Part shown: positions 50,106 through 58,650 of the stretch, piece after piece
Layout: every line of letters begins with the position of its first letter
Numbering within the stretch: the first letter of the stretch is position 1
Origin: Candidatus Tidjanibacter gallistercoris
Lineage (GTDB): Bacteria > Bacteroidota > Bacteroidia > Bacteroidales > Rikenellaceae
DNA: 64,000 nt
Direction: 5' to 3'
Assembly (NCBI GenBank): GCA_019114205.1
Contig: DXFY01000067.1
Location: 1 to 64,000, forward strand
The notes under the pieces: generated by a model
Seen by the model: only the letters and a program-made list of their open reading frames with translations
Databases searched by the model: none
Told to the model about the DNA's origin: nothing
Made by a program: the position numbers and the translations under genes

Positions 50106-51479
50106 ATGAAAGAAGTTGTAAAAGTGAGCATATCGGGCATCGCGTTCTCGTTCGACGCGGATGCCTACAAGGTAATGAAGGATTACCTCGACAAACTGGA
50201 GGCCGGGTACGCCAAAAAGCCCGACGGCCGCGAAATCATCGCCGACATCGAGGCACGTATCGCGGAACTCATTCTGAACGAACAGGAAAGCGACAGCGTG
50301 GTGGGCCGCGGGCTCGCCGAATCGGTCATCGCGCAGCTCGGTTTTCCGGACGACCTGGAGACGGACGAGGAGCCGGCGGCCGAAAAGCTGCCCAAAAGAC
50401 TCTACCGAAACCCCGACGGGGCGGTACTCGGCGGGGTATGCTCCGGACTCGGCGCATACTTCAACATAGACCCCGTATGGATAAGGCTCGCATTTTTCCT
50501 GCCGGTACTGCTCGCCATCCTGCCGATATACGACACATCGGGATTCTTCGGCTCGCTGTTCGGGATGTTCGTCATCCTGTACGTCATCCTGTGGATTGCC
50601 ATTCCCATGGCTCGTACGCCGCGGCAGAAACTCGAAATGCGCGGCGAAAAGGTGACCGCATCGTCCATTCATCAAACCTTCGCGGACGATGCTTCGGCCA
50701 TGCCTCCTTCTCCCAAACGCCAACGCTCGGCTTCCGTATGGGCCGATATCGTTTACGGTATCGGGCGCATCCTGCTGTTCCTGCTGAAAGCCGTGGTATT
50801 CCTGATTGTCCTGGTGGCAGGCATCGCGGCGATTTCCTGTCTGGTGGCCATCCTGGCCGTACTGTTCGGTACGGAAATCATCGGCGGACAGGTGTTTGCC
50901 GATTCTTTCTCCGGACTGGAAGGCATCACGCCCGGTCTTTACGCCGTACTCGCAATCCTCGCCGTGCTGATTCCGCTGATTGTCCTCGGCTACTTCCTGC
51001 TGAAAGTGCTTTTCAGCTCGAAAATCAACCGTACATTCATGATTATCGCATCGGTCGTCTGGATTATGCTCGTGGTCTATCTTTCCGTAGTCACCCTTCA
51101 CAACGCGGACAATCTTCGCGAAGGCTCCCGGAGGTTCGAATACGAAATCGAACATTACGACGACACGTACGGCCGCCGCTGGTTGCAGCTGTTCCGGAGC
51201 GATTGGGATGACTGGACAGACGACTGGGATGACTGGGACGACTGGAAGGAAGAAGAGCGCGGGCACCGGGACGGTTACGACATCGATGACCTGTACCGCG
51301 AATACCGCGAAGACGACTGGGACGACGACAACGTACACGTGGAAATAACCGAACACGGCGGCAAGGTCACCATCCGCAAAATCGTGGTCAGCCCCGACAA
51401 CCCGGCCGACACGCTCAGCGACGAACGAATCGTCACGGGCAGGCACCGCGGCAGACATTGCTGCCGGAGCAACGATTGA
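50106..51479 (+). CDS. Large PspC-domain membrane protein with acidic DDW-rich tail
   Basis: 457 residues: soluble domain 1-85 (paralogous to the protein at 48833), PspC domain about 95-165 (RLYRNPDGAVLGGVCSGLGAYFNIDPVWIRLAFF), then at least three further helices (about 215-250, 270-300, 310-335) and a long hydrophilic tail. The tail contains a DDW repeat (DWDDWTDDWDDWDDW, about 364-380) coded by near-identical short repeats, and ends with a His/Arg/Cys-rich segment (GRHRGRHCCRSND). It probably acts with PadR and the other PspC proteins in an envelope stress response. Confidence 0.85.
   Translation: MKEVVKVSISGIAFSFDADAYKVMKDYLDKLEAGYAKKPDGREIIADIEARIAELILNEQESDSVVGRGLAESVIAQLGFPDDLETDEEPAAEKLPKRLYRNPDGAVLGGVCSGLGAYFNIDPVWIRLAFFLPVLLAILPIYDTSGFFGSLFGMFVILYVILWIAIPMARTPRQKLEMRGEKVTASSIHQTFADDASAMPPSPKRQRSASVWADIVYGIGRILLFLLKAVVFLIVLVAGIAAISCLVAILAVLFGTEIIGGQVFADSFSGLEGITPGLYAVLAILAVLIPLIVLGYFLLKVLFSSKINRTFMIIASVVWIMLVVYLSVVTLHNADNLREGSRRFEYEIEHYDDTYGRRWLQLFRSDWDDWTDDWDDWDDWKEEERGHRDGYDIDDLYREYREDDWDDDNVHVEITEHGGKVTIRKIVVSPDNPADTLSDERIVTGRHRGRHCCRSND
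51201..51246 (+). repeat. In-frame short repeat coding for DDW units
   Basis: TGGGATGACTGG and TGGGACGACTGG type units, four to five in a row within the PspC protein tail; such a tract may vary in length. Confidence 0.55.
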
Positions 51480-51505
51480 ACGATAACCGATAACACTGCG
51501 ATAAC

Positions 51506-51877
51506 ATGGAAGTAATCAATGACAGCAGACTGCCGGAGCGTCCCCGCAAAACGGACGAGGCAAGCACGGCAGGCAACATTTACCTCGGAATCATCCTTCT
51601 GGCCGTCGGCCTCGTATGGCTCTTCTACAACACCGGCTGGATTGGCTACGGACTCTTCAGCGCGCTCTTCTCGTGGCAGATGTTTCTCGTGGCGACAGGG
51701 GGTTACCTGCTGGCCGTCCGGCGCTGGACCGCGGGACTGATTGTCGGCGGACTCGGAATCTGTTTCGTCCTGCTGAACGTGCTGGACATCGACCTATCGT
51801 TCAAAAAGGTCGTGCTGCCCATCCTGGTCATGGCGGCAGGCGTCGCGCTGATTGCGTCGCGGCTGGGTAGAAAATGA
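51506..51877 (+). CDS. LiaF/DUF5668-like membrane protein
   Basis: 123 residues with four closely spaced helices (about 23-42, 48-66, 72-92, 97-118) separated by very short loops, the pattern of the LiaI-LiaF-like transmembrane region (DUF5668: LGIILLAVGLVWLFYNTGWI). Such proteins occur in cell-envelope stress systems. It starts 26 bases after the large PspC gene and closes the operon. Confidence 0.75.
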   Translation: MEVINDSRLPERPRKTDEASTAGNIYLGIILLAVGLVWLFYNTGWIGYGLFSALFSWQMFLVATGGYLLAVRRWTAGLIVGGLGICFVLLNVLDIDLSFKKVVLPILVMAAGVALIASRLGRK

Positions 51878-51889
51878 CGGAACGCCCCT

Positions 51890-51909
51890 CCCGCTGCGTA
51901 TGCAGCGGG
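51890..51909. terminator. Hairpin between convergent genes
   Basis: CCCGCTGC-GTAT-GCAGCGGG, perfect 8-bp stem, but with a T run on neither strand at the right side, so termination is uncertain. Confidence 0.35.
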
Positions 51910-51966
51910 AAAAGGGACGGAATCTTCCGCACGGAACGGAAACGGTACGGTGTTGCCGGGAACGCA

Positions 51967-52515
51967 TCATTTGGCGGAGCATTTGCCCGCCCGGTCGAAA
52001 AAGATGTTTTTCCCGCTCACGGAGAGCGGCACGGCATAAACAATCGGGCAGTCGTCGAGGAATCCCAGCTCCCTGGCAGCGACACCGGCGGAATACAGAA
52101 TGCGGTTGTCGACACGGCATTCCGCCGCGACGGAAACGGCCGAACCGACGGCGATGCCGAGGTCCGTAACATCGAACACGCAGGGAACGGACGGTGCCCC
52201 GTCGCGCTTCTCGCGGCAGGTGGGATAGCCGCACAGGGCACAGTTCAGCCCGCGCACCGCATGACGGGTACCGATTAAGACGACAGCCTGCGCATGTTCG
52301 ACATTGTCCGCATCGCGCAGGAAAAATGCCTTGCCGTCGCGCTCGCCCACCTCCCGCATCTTGCGGGCGAGGCGTGCGATACGCGAAAGTCCCAGTGCGG
52401 CGATTTCGAGGTTGTCCACCCCGCACCCTTTGGGGGCGGTACGTGCGGCGGTCATCATCGCACGGGCCACCGACATGACGTATTCTTCTCTCGATTCGTT
52501 TTCTCTCAATATCAT
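51967..52515 (-). CDS. DUF2148 ferredoxin-like protein
   Basis: 182 residues. The Cys motif GLNCALCGYPTCREK with a further Cys in VPCVFDVTD suggests an iron-sulfur site, as noted for DUF2148 proteins, which occur in anaerobes. The start MILRENESREEYVMSVARAMMTAARTAPKGCG is typical of the family. Function unknown; it stands alone. Two -7 boxes (52664-52671 and 52710-52717) lie upstream on its strand. Confidence 0.8.
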   Translation of the reverse strand: MILRENESREEYVMSVARAMMTAARTAPKGCGVDNLEIAALGLSRIARLARKMREVGERDGKAFFLRDADNVEHAQAVVLIGTRHAVRGLNCALCGYPTCREKRDGAPSVPCVFDVTDLGIAVGSAVSVAAECRVDNRILYSAGVAARELGFLDDCPIVYAVPLSVSGKNIFFDRAGKCSAK

Positions 52516-52875
52516 ACGCTGAAAATTTATGACGACTACATACTTTCCTGCTCGTCCCGTACCTGCGACTGCTTCCGGTCGCCTCGCCGTCCGAACTGTC
52601 CGCAGGGCAGCGGACGAACGAAATACATGAACAGCAAGAGAGGATAAAATCGTATATAATTACCAAATTTATATCACAGACCTACGCGCCGCCCGACGGC
52701 GGCACGATGCAAAGATACCGGTAATGCACCCGAATGCCCAAACGAACCCTCCATGAAAATCCGCACGGGCGTACATGTTCGTCCGGAGTTCGGAACATAA
52801 ATTGCAATACGGTATCCGCAGCGGAACGAAACAGAAAACCTTATGTTCAACCAATACTTTAAAATCGTTAAAGAC
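52516..52875. other. Intergenic region between divergent genes
   Basis: 360 bases with minus-strand promoter boxes for the DUF2148 gene; for the PepSY-like gene only a weak TACTTTA near 52855 is seen. No gene found. Confidence 0.5.
52710..52742 (-). promoter_or_regulatory. Promoter of the DUF2148 gene
   Basis: Minus-strand TTTG (52742-52739), 21 bases, TATCTTTG (52717-52710). A second full -7 match, TAAATTTG, is nearer the gene at 52671-52664. Confidence 0.5.
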
Positions 52876-53313
52876 ATGAAAAAGTTAGCATTTCTTCTTG
52901 CCGGCCTGGTCGTTTTCCAGGCAGCGGCATTTGCATCGGACGACAAGCCCATCCAGGTGAGCGAACTCCCGCAGACGGCGCAGCAGTTCATCACGACTCA
53001 TTTTCCCGACCACAAGGTAGCGATGGCCAAAGTGGATTCGGAACTTTTCGAAAAGAGCTACGAAGTCGTCTTCACCAACGGCGACAAGGTGGAATTCGAC
53101 CGCTCCGGAGAATGGACGGAGGTACAGTACAGGAACGGTGCGGTACCCTCCGCAATCGTTCCCGCCGAAATCACGAAATATGTCGCAGCGAATTATCCGG
53201 ACGCATTTATCAGGAGCATCGAACGCGACCGCCACGACTACGAAGTGAAACTTTCCAACCGCTGGGAAATCAAGTTCGACCTCAACTTCAACGTCATCGA
53301 CCTGGATAATTGA
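52876..53313 (+). CDS. Secreted PepSY-like (DUF2874) protein
   Basis: 145 residues with an SPI signal (MKKLAFLLAGLVVFQAAAFA). The mature part has two PepSY-like repeats, each starting with an amphipathic helix and ending in KVEFDRSGEWTEV or WEIKFDLNFNVIDLD strands, as in DUF2874 proteins of Bacteroides (BT-type PepSY-like periplasmic proteins). The ATG at 52876 starts the signal peptide; the 11 residues upstream in the track are unlikely. Role unknown, possibly inhibition or folding of a periplasmic partner. Confidence 0.8.
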   Translation: MKKLAFLLAGLVVFQAAAFASDDKPIQVSELPQTAQQFITTHFPDHKVAMAKVDSELFEKSYEVVFTNGDKVEFDRSGEWTEVQYRNGAVPSAIVPAEITKYVAANYPDAFIRSIERDRHDYEVKLSNRWEIKFDLNFNVIDLDN

Positions 53314-53502
53314 CCCGAACGCAGGTTTGAACCTGCGCATATCGATAACTCCGTTACAAGAGCCATCGGTCGGCAGCGTGCTGCCGACCGATGACGTATG
53401 AACGACACGGGAACCTCCGTTTTTGCTTCTTCCCGATTTCCGTCATCACCCGATACGACCGTATATTTTTTCATAGATACACATAAAAAATCGACATATC
53501 TC

Positions 53503-53533
53503 TTTGTCTATTCTTATATTTTGCCTAACTTAG
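53503..53533 (+). promoter_or_regulatory. Promoter of the lipoprotein at 53.6 kb
   Basis: TTTG (53503-53506), exactly 19 bases, TAACTTAG (53526-53533; seven of eight). Leader of about 45 bases. Confidence 0.6.
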
Positions 53534-53582
53534 TCCAAAACAACACCGCATTTATACACAAATATTCTAAACAGCTTTTAAA

Positions 53583-54062
53583 ATGAAAAGGTTTTTGTTA
53601 CCGGTATTGGCAGCGGTGCTGCTGGTGCCGACAGCCTGCAACAAGAGCAACAACTGCGACCATATCGAACCGACGGAACCGCTTCCGCGCGGGTTGAGCT
53701 ACTTTTACATTCAGAATGACTGGGACCAAGACATGCAGTTTTTAACATGGAACTCATCCCAAGACCCTAATCACCCTACCTTGCCAGCAACATTCCAAGT
53801 AAACAGGTATATGCAAATTCTTCTTCCGGCAAAGACAAGAACCCTTATACGCGTCTTTCAAAGTCCCGAAAATGTCGAACCTTTCAATTGTTTCTATTAT
53901 GGCGACATTACCGGTAGATGCGTAGTATGGATAGCGCCACTCGATAACGCCAATGTACATACCGACGACCTTTGGGCATATGAATATTGGCACTATACGC
54001 GTACCGGTCAATGGACGGCAGAGTACGTAATGACCGTCGACCATGATATCTGGAACGACTAG
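53583..54062 (+). CDS. Lipoprotein of unknown function
   Basis: 159 residues; SPII signal ending VPTAC (Cys 19). The mature protein is rich in Trp, Tyr and Asp (SYFYIQNDWDQDMQF, DDLWAYEYWHYTRTGQWTAEYVMTVDHD) and probably beta-stranded. No family recognised. It lies 50 bases before the larger lipoprotein gene, likely in the same transcript. Base composition is more AT-rich than in neighbouring housekeeping genes. Confidence 0.75.
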   Translation: MKRFLLPVLAAVLLVPTACNKSNNCDHIEPTEPLPRGLSYFYIQNDWDQDMQFLTWNSSQDPNHPTLPATFQVNRYMQILLPAKTRTLIRVFQSPENVEPFNCFYYGDITGRCVVWIAPLDNANVHTDDLWAYEYWHYTRTGQWTAEYVMTVDHDIWND

Positions 54063-54112
54063 GAATAAACCGATAATGCCTACATAAACCTTTAAATTTA
54101 AACCTTAAAATT

Positions 54113-55849
54113 ATGAAACCTGTTTCCAAATTCACCGCAGCATTATTGGCTGCATGCGCTTCGTTTTCCTGTACAGCAGATAAGGAAAACGCAGTAGTTC
54201 GACACGAGCCGCTGCCGGCTGTCGAATACAATCAAGACCTGCTCGTCGGAGATTTTGCCGAGGCTCTGAGCGGAGCTATCCGTGAAAACGCAGCATTCCG
54301 TACTCTGATAAAGGAGAATGTCATGCTGCAGTTCGACGGTGATTACGACTTGCTGCTTTCTCAGGCAGCGGATTTAGTCGTAGAAGATGCTGTAACGGCG
54401 AATGGTACGAGGTCCGGCGGCAGCCCGGTTACGGTAAAGAACCTTATCGAATCCTATTATCCGGCTACTCGTTCCGCCGCTTCGCCGCTGGATGAACTTC
54501 AGAACATGTATCCGTTATTACAGATATCGGTACCCGTGCATGCGGAAGAATGGGACCCTGAAACCTATGTTCCTACCGTATGTTTTATCCCGTCCGATTA
54601 TCAAGACCTTGTTACGGAGAGCGTGACAGGTATCGATGCTGACGGTAATATTATAGCAGTCGATGCCATCAACGAACCGGATGTGCCGGTCATCGTTGTC
54701 GGCATGAACGAAAGGACAGCCAGCGGAGGAGGACCGCTCGGACCTATTGGAGGAGGCACCGGATTGAAGCCCATTCAATATCTTGCCCCGTCTGTCGTGA
54801 GCGGCAATTATCAGGCAGGAGCCGTGAGGTTATCATGGGAAAACCATTCGATGGGCATCAGCCCCGCCGGATACCGTATTTACCGGGCAGGGCCGAACAA
54901 CAGCACGGATTTCACGTTGCTTGCTACAACCGGCAGCACAACCAAAAGTTATGTAGACTGGAATACCGTAGCCAACAAAGAATACGTCTATAAAGTCACT
55001 GCATACTATGGTCTCAACACAGCAGATTCGGAATTGTTGTTCATTACTACGAATTACACCAAACCTAAGAAAGTCGAAGATCTGAATGTCGTTGCTGTCG
55101 GGAAAAGACGTATCGAAATCAGTTGGACCAACCCGGTCGGAGAAATGTATGACACGCATATCGAAAGAACGTCGGGCAGCACCAACGACGATTACGAAAC
55201 CATAGCCGTCCTCGGCCCGAACGAAGATACCTATTTCGACACGGAGGTGAATCCGGGCGAGAAATATACGTATATCGTAAGAAAGGTAGACCATCAGCAG
55301 CGGGTATCGGATGCAGTACGTCAATACACCTATGCAACGTACCGCAATCCGGACGGTCCTTCCGGTGTTTATCTGAAACAGATTTCATGCGACCTGCACG
55401 CCGTCGAGGGGTGGCTTGCGGGCAAACCGGAATTTTACGTACAAGTGGTCGGAGTTACCATGTCGTCGGATAATAAGACCATAGAGACTCCCTTGGGTAC
55501 TATGTGTGATGTACAGTTCGCCTCGCGTAGCGGCAACTCGCAGACACTCAACCACGCATTGCTTTACAGCTGGTCTTATTTCAATCATCAAACCCTTTAT
55601 CCTGCCTTGACGTTCAGCCTTGTAGAGTATGACATACCGAGTGCGACGTTCGATACGACGATTAGCGTCAAAGCCGGTTATAAACATAAGGATTTTATAG
55701 AGCTGAGTGCTGCGGCAACACTCACGCTGCATTTCCCGCACACCGACAAGCATTGCGGGGAAAGCTCCATACTCTATTTCGAGAATCCGGAACAATGGCT
55801 GGATTTCCCGAATTACGGGGCACAGATACTGCTCAGCGAGCAACCGTAA
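54113..55849 (+). CDS. Lipoprotein with two fibronectin type III-like domains
   Basis: 578 residues; SPII signal ending SFSC (Cys 20). Residues 30-200 form a domain of unknown type with EEWDPETYVPTVCFIPSDYQD; then a Gly-rich hinge (TASGGGPLGPIGGGTG), two Fn3-like domains (about 232-318 and 322-410, with AVRLSWENHS... GYRIYRAG and RIEISWTNPV... IERTSG), and a C-terminal beta domain. Surface exposure is probable. Codon use is AT-richer than that of neighbours, which may point to recent acquisition. A clear terminator follows. Function not recognised. Confidence 0.75.
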   Translation: MKPVSKFTAALLAACASFSCTADKENAVVRHEPLPAVEYNQDLLVGDFAEALSGAIRENAAFRTLIKENVMLQFDGDYDLLLSQAADLVVEDAVTANGTRSGGSPVTVKNLIESYYPATRSAASPLDELQNMYPLLQISVPVHAEEWDPETYVPTVCFIPSDYQDLVTESVTGIDADGNIIAVDAINEPDVPVIVVGMNERTASGGGPLGPIGGGTGLKPIQYLAPSVVSGNYQAGAVRLSWENHSMGISPAGYRIYRAGPNNSTDFTLLATTGSTTKSYVDWNTVANKEYVYKVTAYYGLNTADSELLFITTNYTKPKKVEDLNVVAVGKRRIEISWTNPVGEMYDTHIERTSGSTNDDYETIAVLGPNEDTYFDTEVNPGEKYTYIVRKVDHQQRVSDAVRQYTYATYRNPDGPSGVYLKQISCDLHAVEGWLAGKPEFYVQVVGVTMSSDNKTIETPLGTMCDVQFASRSGNSQTLNHALLYSWSYFNHQTLYPALTFSLVEYDIPSATFDTTISVKAGYKHKDFIELSAAATLTLHFPHTDKHCGESSILYFENPEQWLDFPNYGAQILLSEQP

Positions 55850-55878
55850 ATTCAGTTCGCATCGGTACGGGATATACG

Positions 55879-55904
55879 AAAGGCCGGCTGTCCGCCGGCC
55901 TTTT
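55879..55904 (+). terminator. Terminator of the Fn3 lipoprotein gene
   Basis: AAAGGCCGGC pairs with GCCGGCCTTT over a 5-base loop and ends in TTTT. Confidence 0.9.
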
Positions 55905-55954
55905 GCATTCGGACGAGCCATGCGAGGCAAAGCCTGCGGACGCAGGGACGAAAC

Positions 55955-55985
55955 GAACGGGGGAAAGCGATATCGCCTTCCCCCG
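55955..55985 (-). terminator. Terminator of the oxoamine synthase gene
   Basis: Minus-strand CGGGGGAA/TTCCCCCG stem (55985-55958) around a GCGATATCGC core, followed by TTCGTTTCG. Confidence 0.65.
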
Positions 55986-56027
55986 AAGATGCTGTCGGCC
56001 GTTCCGACCGGACATGACTTTATGCTG

Positions 56028-57299
56028 TCATTTCGCCTGTTCTTCGAAATACTTGTCCGCCACGCGGGGCATCTCCTTCTGGTATTCGCCCTTGAGGAGC
56101 TTCTCGCGGCATGCTTCGAAACAGTCGAGCGTGTACTGCACGTCTTCGAGGGTGTGCACTGCGGTCGGGATGATGCGCAGGATGATTTCGCCCTTGGGGA
56201 TTACCGGATAGGTCACCACCGAGCAGAACAGGTTGAACCGTTCGCGCAGGTCGTAAACGAGGTTCGTGGCCTCGTTCACGCCGCCCTTCATGTAAACGGG
56301 CGTCACGGGCGAGAGCGTACCGCCTATGTCGAACCCCTTGTCGCGGAATCCCTGTTGCAGGGCACGGGTGATGGTCCAGAGCCGTTCGCGGTATTCGGGA
56401 TGCGTTTCGATGAGTTCGAGGCGTTTGAGCGCACCGATGACCATCGGCATCGGCAGGCTCTTGGCGAACTGCTGCGAACGCATGTTGTAACGGAAAAAGT
56501 CAATCAGGTATTTGTCGCCGCAGACGAAAGCCCCGATTCCGGCCATCGATTTGGCGAAGGTGTTGAAAAGCACGTCCACCCCGTCCACACAGTTGAAATG
56601 GTGCGCCGTGCCGCGTCCGTCGGGCCCCATCGTCCCGAAACCGTGTGCGTCGTCCACGAGGAAAGTGAAGTCGAAATCCTTCTTCATCGCCACGATTTCG
56701 TCCAGCTTGCCCAGGTCGCCCTTCATGCCGAACACACCCTCGGTAATGACGAGAATGCCGCCGCCGGTCTCCCGGACGAGTTCCGTCGCACGGGCGAGCT
56801 CCACACGGAGCCGGTCCATGTCGTTGTGGGGATAGACGAACCGTTTGCCCATGTGCATGCGCAGTCCGTCGATAATGCAGGCGTGCGCCTCGGAGTCATA
56901 GACCACGGCATCGCGGCGCGTCAGCAGACAGTCGATGATGGATATCATCCCCTGATAGCCGAAGTTGAGCAGGAAGGCATCCTTCTTGCCCACGAAACGG
57001 GCCAGGCGCCGCTCCAGTTCTTCGTGGTATTTGGTCTGGCCGCTCATCATGCGGGCGCCCATGGGCGCCGCCATGCCGAACTCCACCGCACCGATGGCAT
57101 CGGCCTTGCGGACTTCCGGATGGTTGGCCAGCCCGAGGTAATTGTTCAGGCTCCAGTTGAGGACTTCCTTGCCGCGGAATTTCATACGGGGGCCTATGTC
57201 GCCCTCAAGTTTGGGAAATGCGAAATAGCCGTGGGCATAGTCGATATACTGCCCTATCGGGCCGCCGGAATTATTCCTGATTCTCTCTAAGATATTCAC
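56028..57299 (-). CDS. Alpha-oxoamine synthase (PLP-dependent acyltransferase)
   Basis: 423 residues of the AOS family (2-amino-3-ketobutyrate ligase, serine palmitoyltransferase, 8-amino-7-oxononanoate synthase). The PLP Lys is in FNTFAKSMAGIG and the PLP-contacting Asp/His are in FLVDDAHGFGTMG; SGQTKYHEELERRLARFVGKKDAFLLNFGYQG is the family substrate-side region. It is about 25 residues longer than KBL or Bacteroides SPT, with an N-terminal stretch GYFAFPKLEGDIGPRMKFRGKEV. If the host is Alistipes, which makes sulfonolipids, a cysteate acyltransferase is a serious candidate; SPT or KBL (with the threonine dehydrogenase at 5 kb) remain possible. The family call is firm, the substrate is not. 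Confidence 0.85.
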   Translation of the reverse strand: MNILERIRNNSGGPIGQYIDYAHGYFAFPKLEGDIGPRMKFRGKEVLNWSLNNYLGLANHPEVRKADAIGAVEFGMAAPMGARMMSGQTKYHEELERRLARFVGKKDAFLLNFGYQGMISIIDCLLTRRDAVVYDSEAHACIIDGLRMHMGKRFVYPHNDMDRLRVELARATELVRETGGGILVITEGVFGMKGDLGKLDEIVAMKKDFDFTFLVDDAHGFGTMGPDGRGTAHHFNCVDGVDVLFNTFAKSMAGIGAFVCGDKYLIDFFRYNMRSQQFAKSLPMPMVIGALKRLELIETHPEYRERLWTITRALQQGFRDKGFDIGGTLSPVTPVYMKGGVNEATNLVYDLRERFNLFCSVVTYPVIPKGEIILRIIPTAVHTLEDVQYTLDCFEACREKLLKGEYQKEMPRVADKYFEEQAK

Positions 57300-57331
57300 G
57301 TGAATAGGTTTTTGAAGTTATAATCGCACCG

Positions 57332-57348
57332 TTCGGCCATCGGCCGAA
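57332..57348. repeat. Hairpin in the leader of the oxoamine synthase gene
   Basis: TTCGGCC-ATC-GGCCGAA, 7-base perfect arms, placed at the expected 5' end of the minus-strand transcript. Confidence 0.4.
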
Positions 57349-57357
57349 GAAGCCGGA

Positions 57358-57365
57358 CAAATTTA
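57358..57365 (-). promoter_or_regulatory. -7 box for the oxoamine synthase gene
   Basis: Minus-strand TAAATTTG, full match, 58 bases before the ATG. Confidence 0.5.
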
Positions 57366-57427
57366 GCCATTATTACTGAAAGTAAGAGAAAGTGCAATAA
57401 ACTTTTTCGCATCTCGTTAAAGTTGCG

Positions 57428-57435
57428 TAACTTTG
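57428..57435 (+). promoter_or_regulatory. -7 box for bamD-rpoZ
   Basis: TAACTTTG, full match, 39 bases before the bamD ATG; the -33 region has TTTTTCG at 57403-57409. Confidence 0.55.
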
Positions 57436-57474
57436 TGCGCATTTGTACGTGCGCGCCTGTAAACCATCACAGCT

Positions 57475-58293
57475 ATGATAAAACCGGTCCTGAAAATAAC
57501 GGTCTGCTCCGCGATCCTGCTGCTGGCAGCGGGATGCAGCGGCTACAACAGGCTGCTCAAAAGTAACGACAGGGAACGGATGTACCGGGCCGCGCTCGAC
57601 TACTTCGAGAAGGGAAAGTTCGACAAGACGCTCCAGCTATTCGAAGAGATAGCGCCCTATTATCAGGGTACCGCCCGTGAGGACACCATCCTGTTCTACA
57701 CGGCGGATTCCCATTTCCGGTCGGGCGACTACCAGCTCAGTTCGATGGAGTTCGACGATTTGCGGAAACGCTTCGGGAGGAGCCCGTTCGTGGAGGAGGC
57801 GGAATACAAATACGCGATGGGCTTCTACTACCTGTCGCCTCCGGCCAACCGCGACCAATCATCGACCTACATGGCCATCAGCAGCATCAACGAATACCTG
57901 CAACGCTATCCCAATTCGCTGAAAAAGCAACTGTGCCTCGTCCGCCTCGACGAACTGCAACAGACGCTTTACGACAAGTCCTACCTCAACGCGAGAACCT
58001 ACTACAAAATCGGCCGTTACAAATCGGCCGTGGTAGCGCTGCGGAACGCCCTGCGGGAATATCCCGAATCGCCGCACCGGGAAGAAATTCTCTACCTGAC
58101 CGTTAAATCGTGTTACGAGTTGGCGGCCAATTCGGTACGTGCACTCCAGCGGGACAGGTACCTCGACATGCTGGACGTCTACTACACCTTCGTGGCCGAG
58201 TATCCGGAAAGCAAATACCGCCGCGAGCTCGACCGGCTGCAAAAGACGGCCCGCGCATACCTGGACGCCGACCGGAGCGAAGCGACAGAATAA
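57475..58293 (+). CDS. bamD: Outer-membrane protein assembly factor BamD
   Basis: 272-residue lipoprotein (signal ending LLLAAGC, Cys 21) made of TPR-like helices: RAALDYFEKGKFDKTLQLFEEIAPYYQGT, SGDYQLSSMEFDDLRKRFGRSPFVEEAEYKYAMG, IGRYKSAVVALRNALREYPESPHREE. Length and repeats match BamD (YfiO), which binds BamA and helps insert barrel proteins. The gene is followed by rpoZ, as usual in the phylum. Confidence 0.92.
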   Translation: MIKPVLKITVCSAILLLAAGCSGYNRLLKSNDRERMYRAALDYFEKGKFDKTLQLFEEIAPYYQGTAREDTILFYTADSHFRSGDYQLSSMEFDDLRKRFGRSPFVEEAEYKYAMGFYYLSPPANRDQSSTYMAISSINEYLQRYPNSLKKQLCLVRLDELQQTLYDKSYLNARTYYKIGRYKSAVVALRNALREYPESPHREEILYLTVKSCYELAANSVRALQRDRYLDMLDVYYTFVAEYPESKYRRELDRLQKTARAYLDADRSEATE

Positions 58294-58314
58294 AACCAGA
58301 CATCAAAGACAGAT

Positions 58315-58650
58315 ATGGACATCAAGAAAAACAATGTGCCCAACAATACGGTAACGCGCAAACTGACCGACCTCGACGGACAGACGGGCAACATCTACGA
58401 ATCGGTAGTCATCATATCGCGCCGCGCCAACCAGATAGCCACCCAACTGAAGCAGGAGCTGAACCGCAAGCTGGCCGATTTTTCGAGCACGACCGATACG
58501 CTGGAGGAGACGTTCGAAAACCGGGAACAGATAGAAATCTCGCGTTATTACGAACGGCTTCCGAAACCGGCGCTCATCGCTACCGAGGAATTCCTCGAAG
58601 GCGAAGTCTATTTCCGCAACGCCGCATCCGACACCGAACAGCCGCAATAA
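58315..58650 (+). CDS. rpoZ: RNA polymerase omega subunit, Bacteroidota type
   Basis: 111 residues in the bamD-rpoZ-coaBC context. The conserved stretch TGNIYESVVIISRRANQIATQLKQEL is the omega/Rpb6 core, and FENREQIEISRYYERLPKPALIATEEFLEGEVYFR is the extension seen in this phylum. It stabilises the beta-prime subunit. 21 bases behind bamD. About 136 bases without a gene precede coaC. Confidence 0.88.
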   Translation: MDIKKNNVPNNTVTRKLTDLDGQTGNIYESVVIISRRANQIATQLKQELNRKLADFSSTTDTLEETFENREQIEISRYYERLPKPALIATEEFLEGEVYFRNAASDTEQPQ

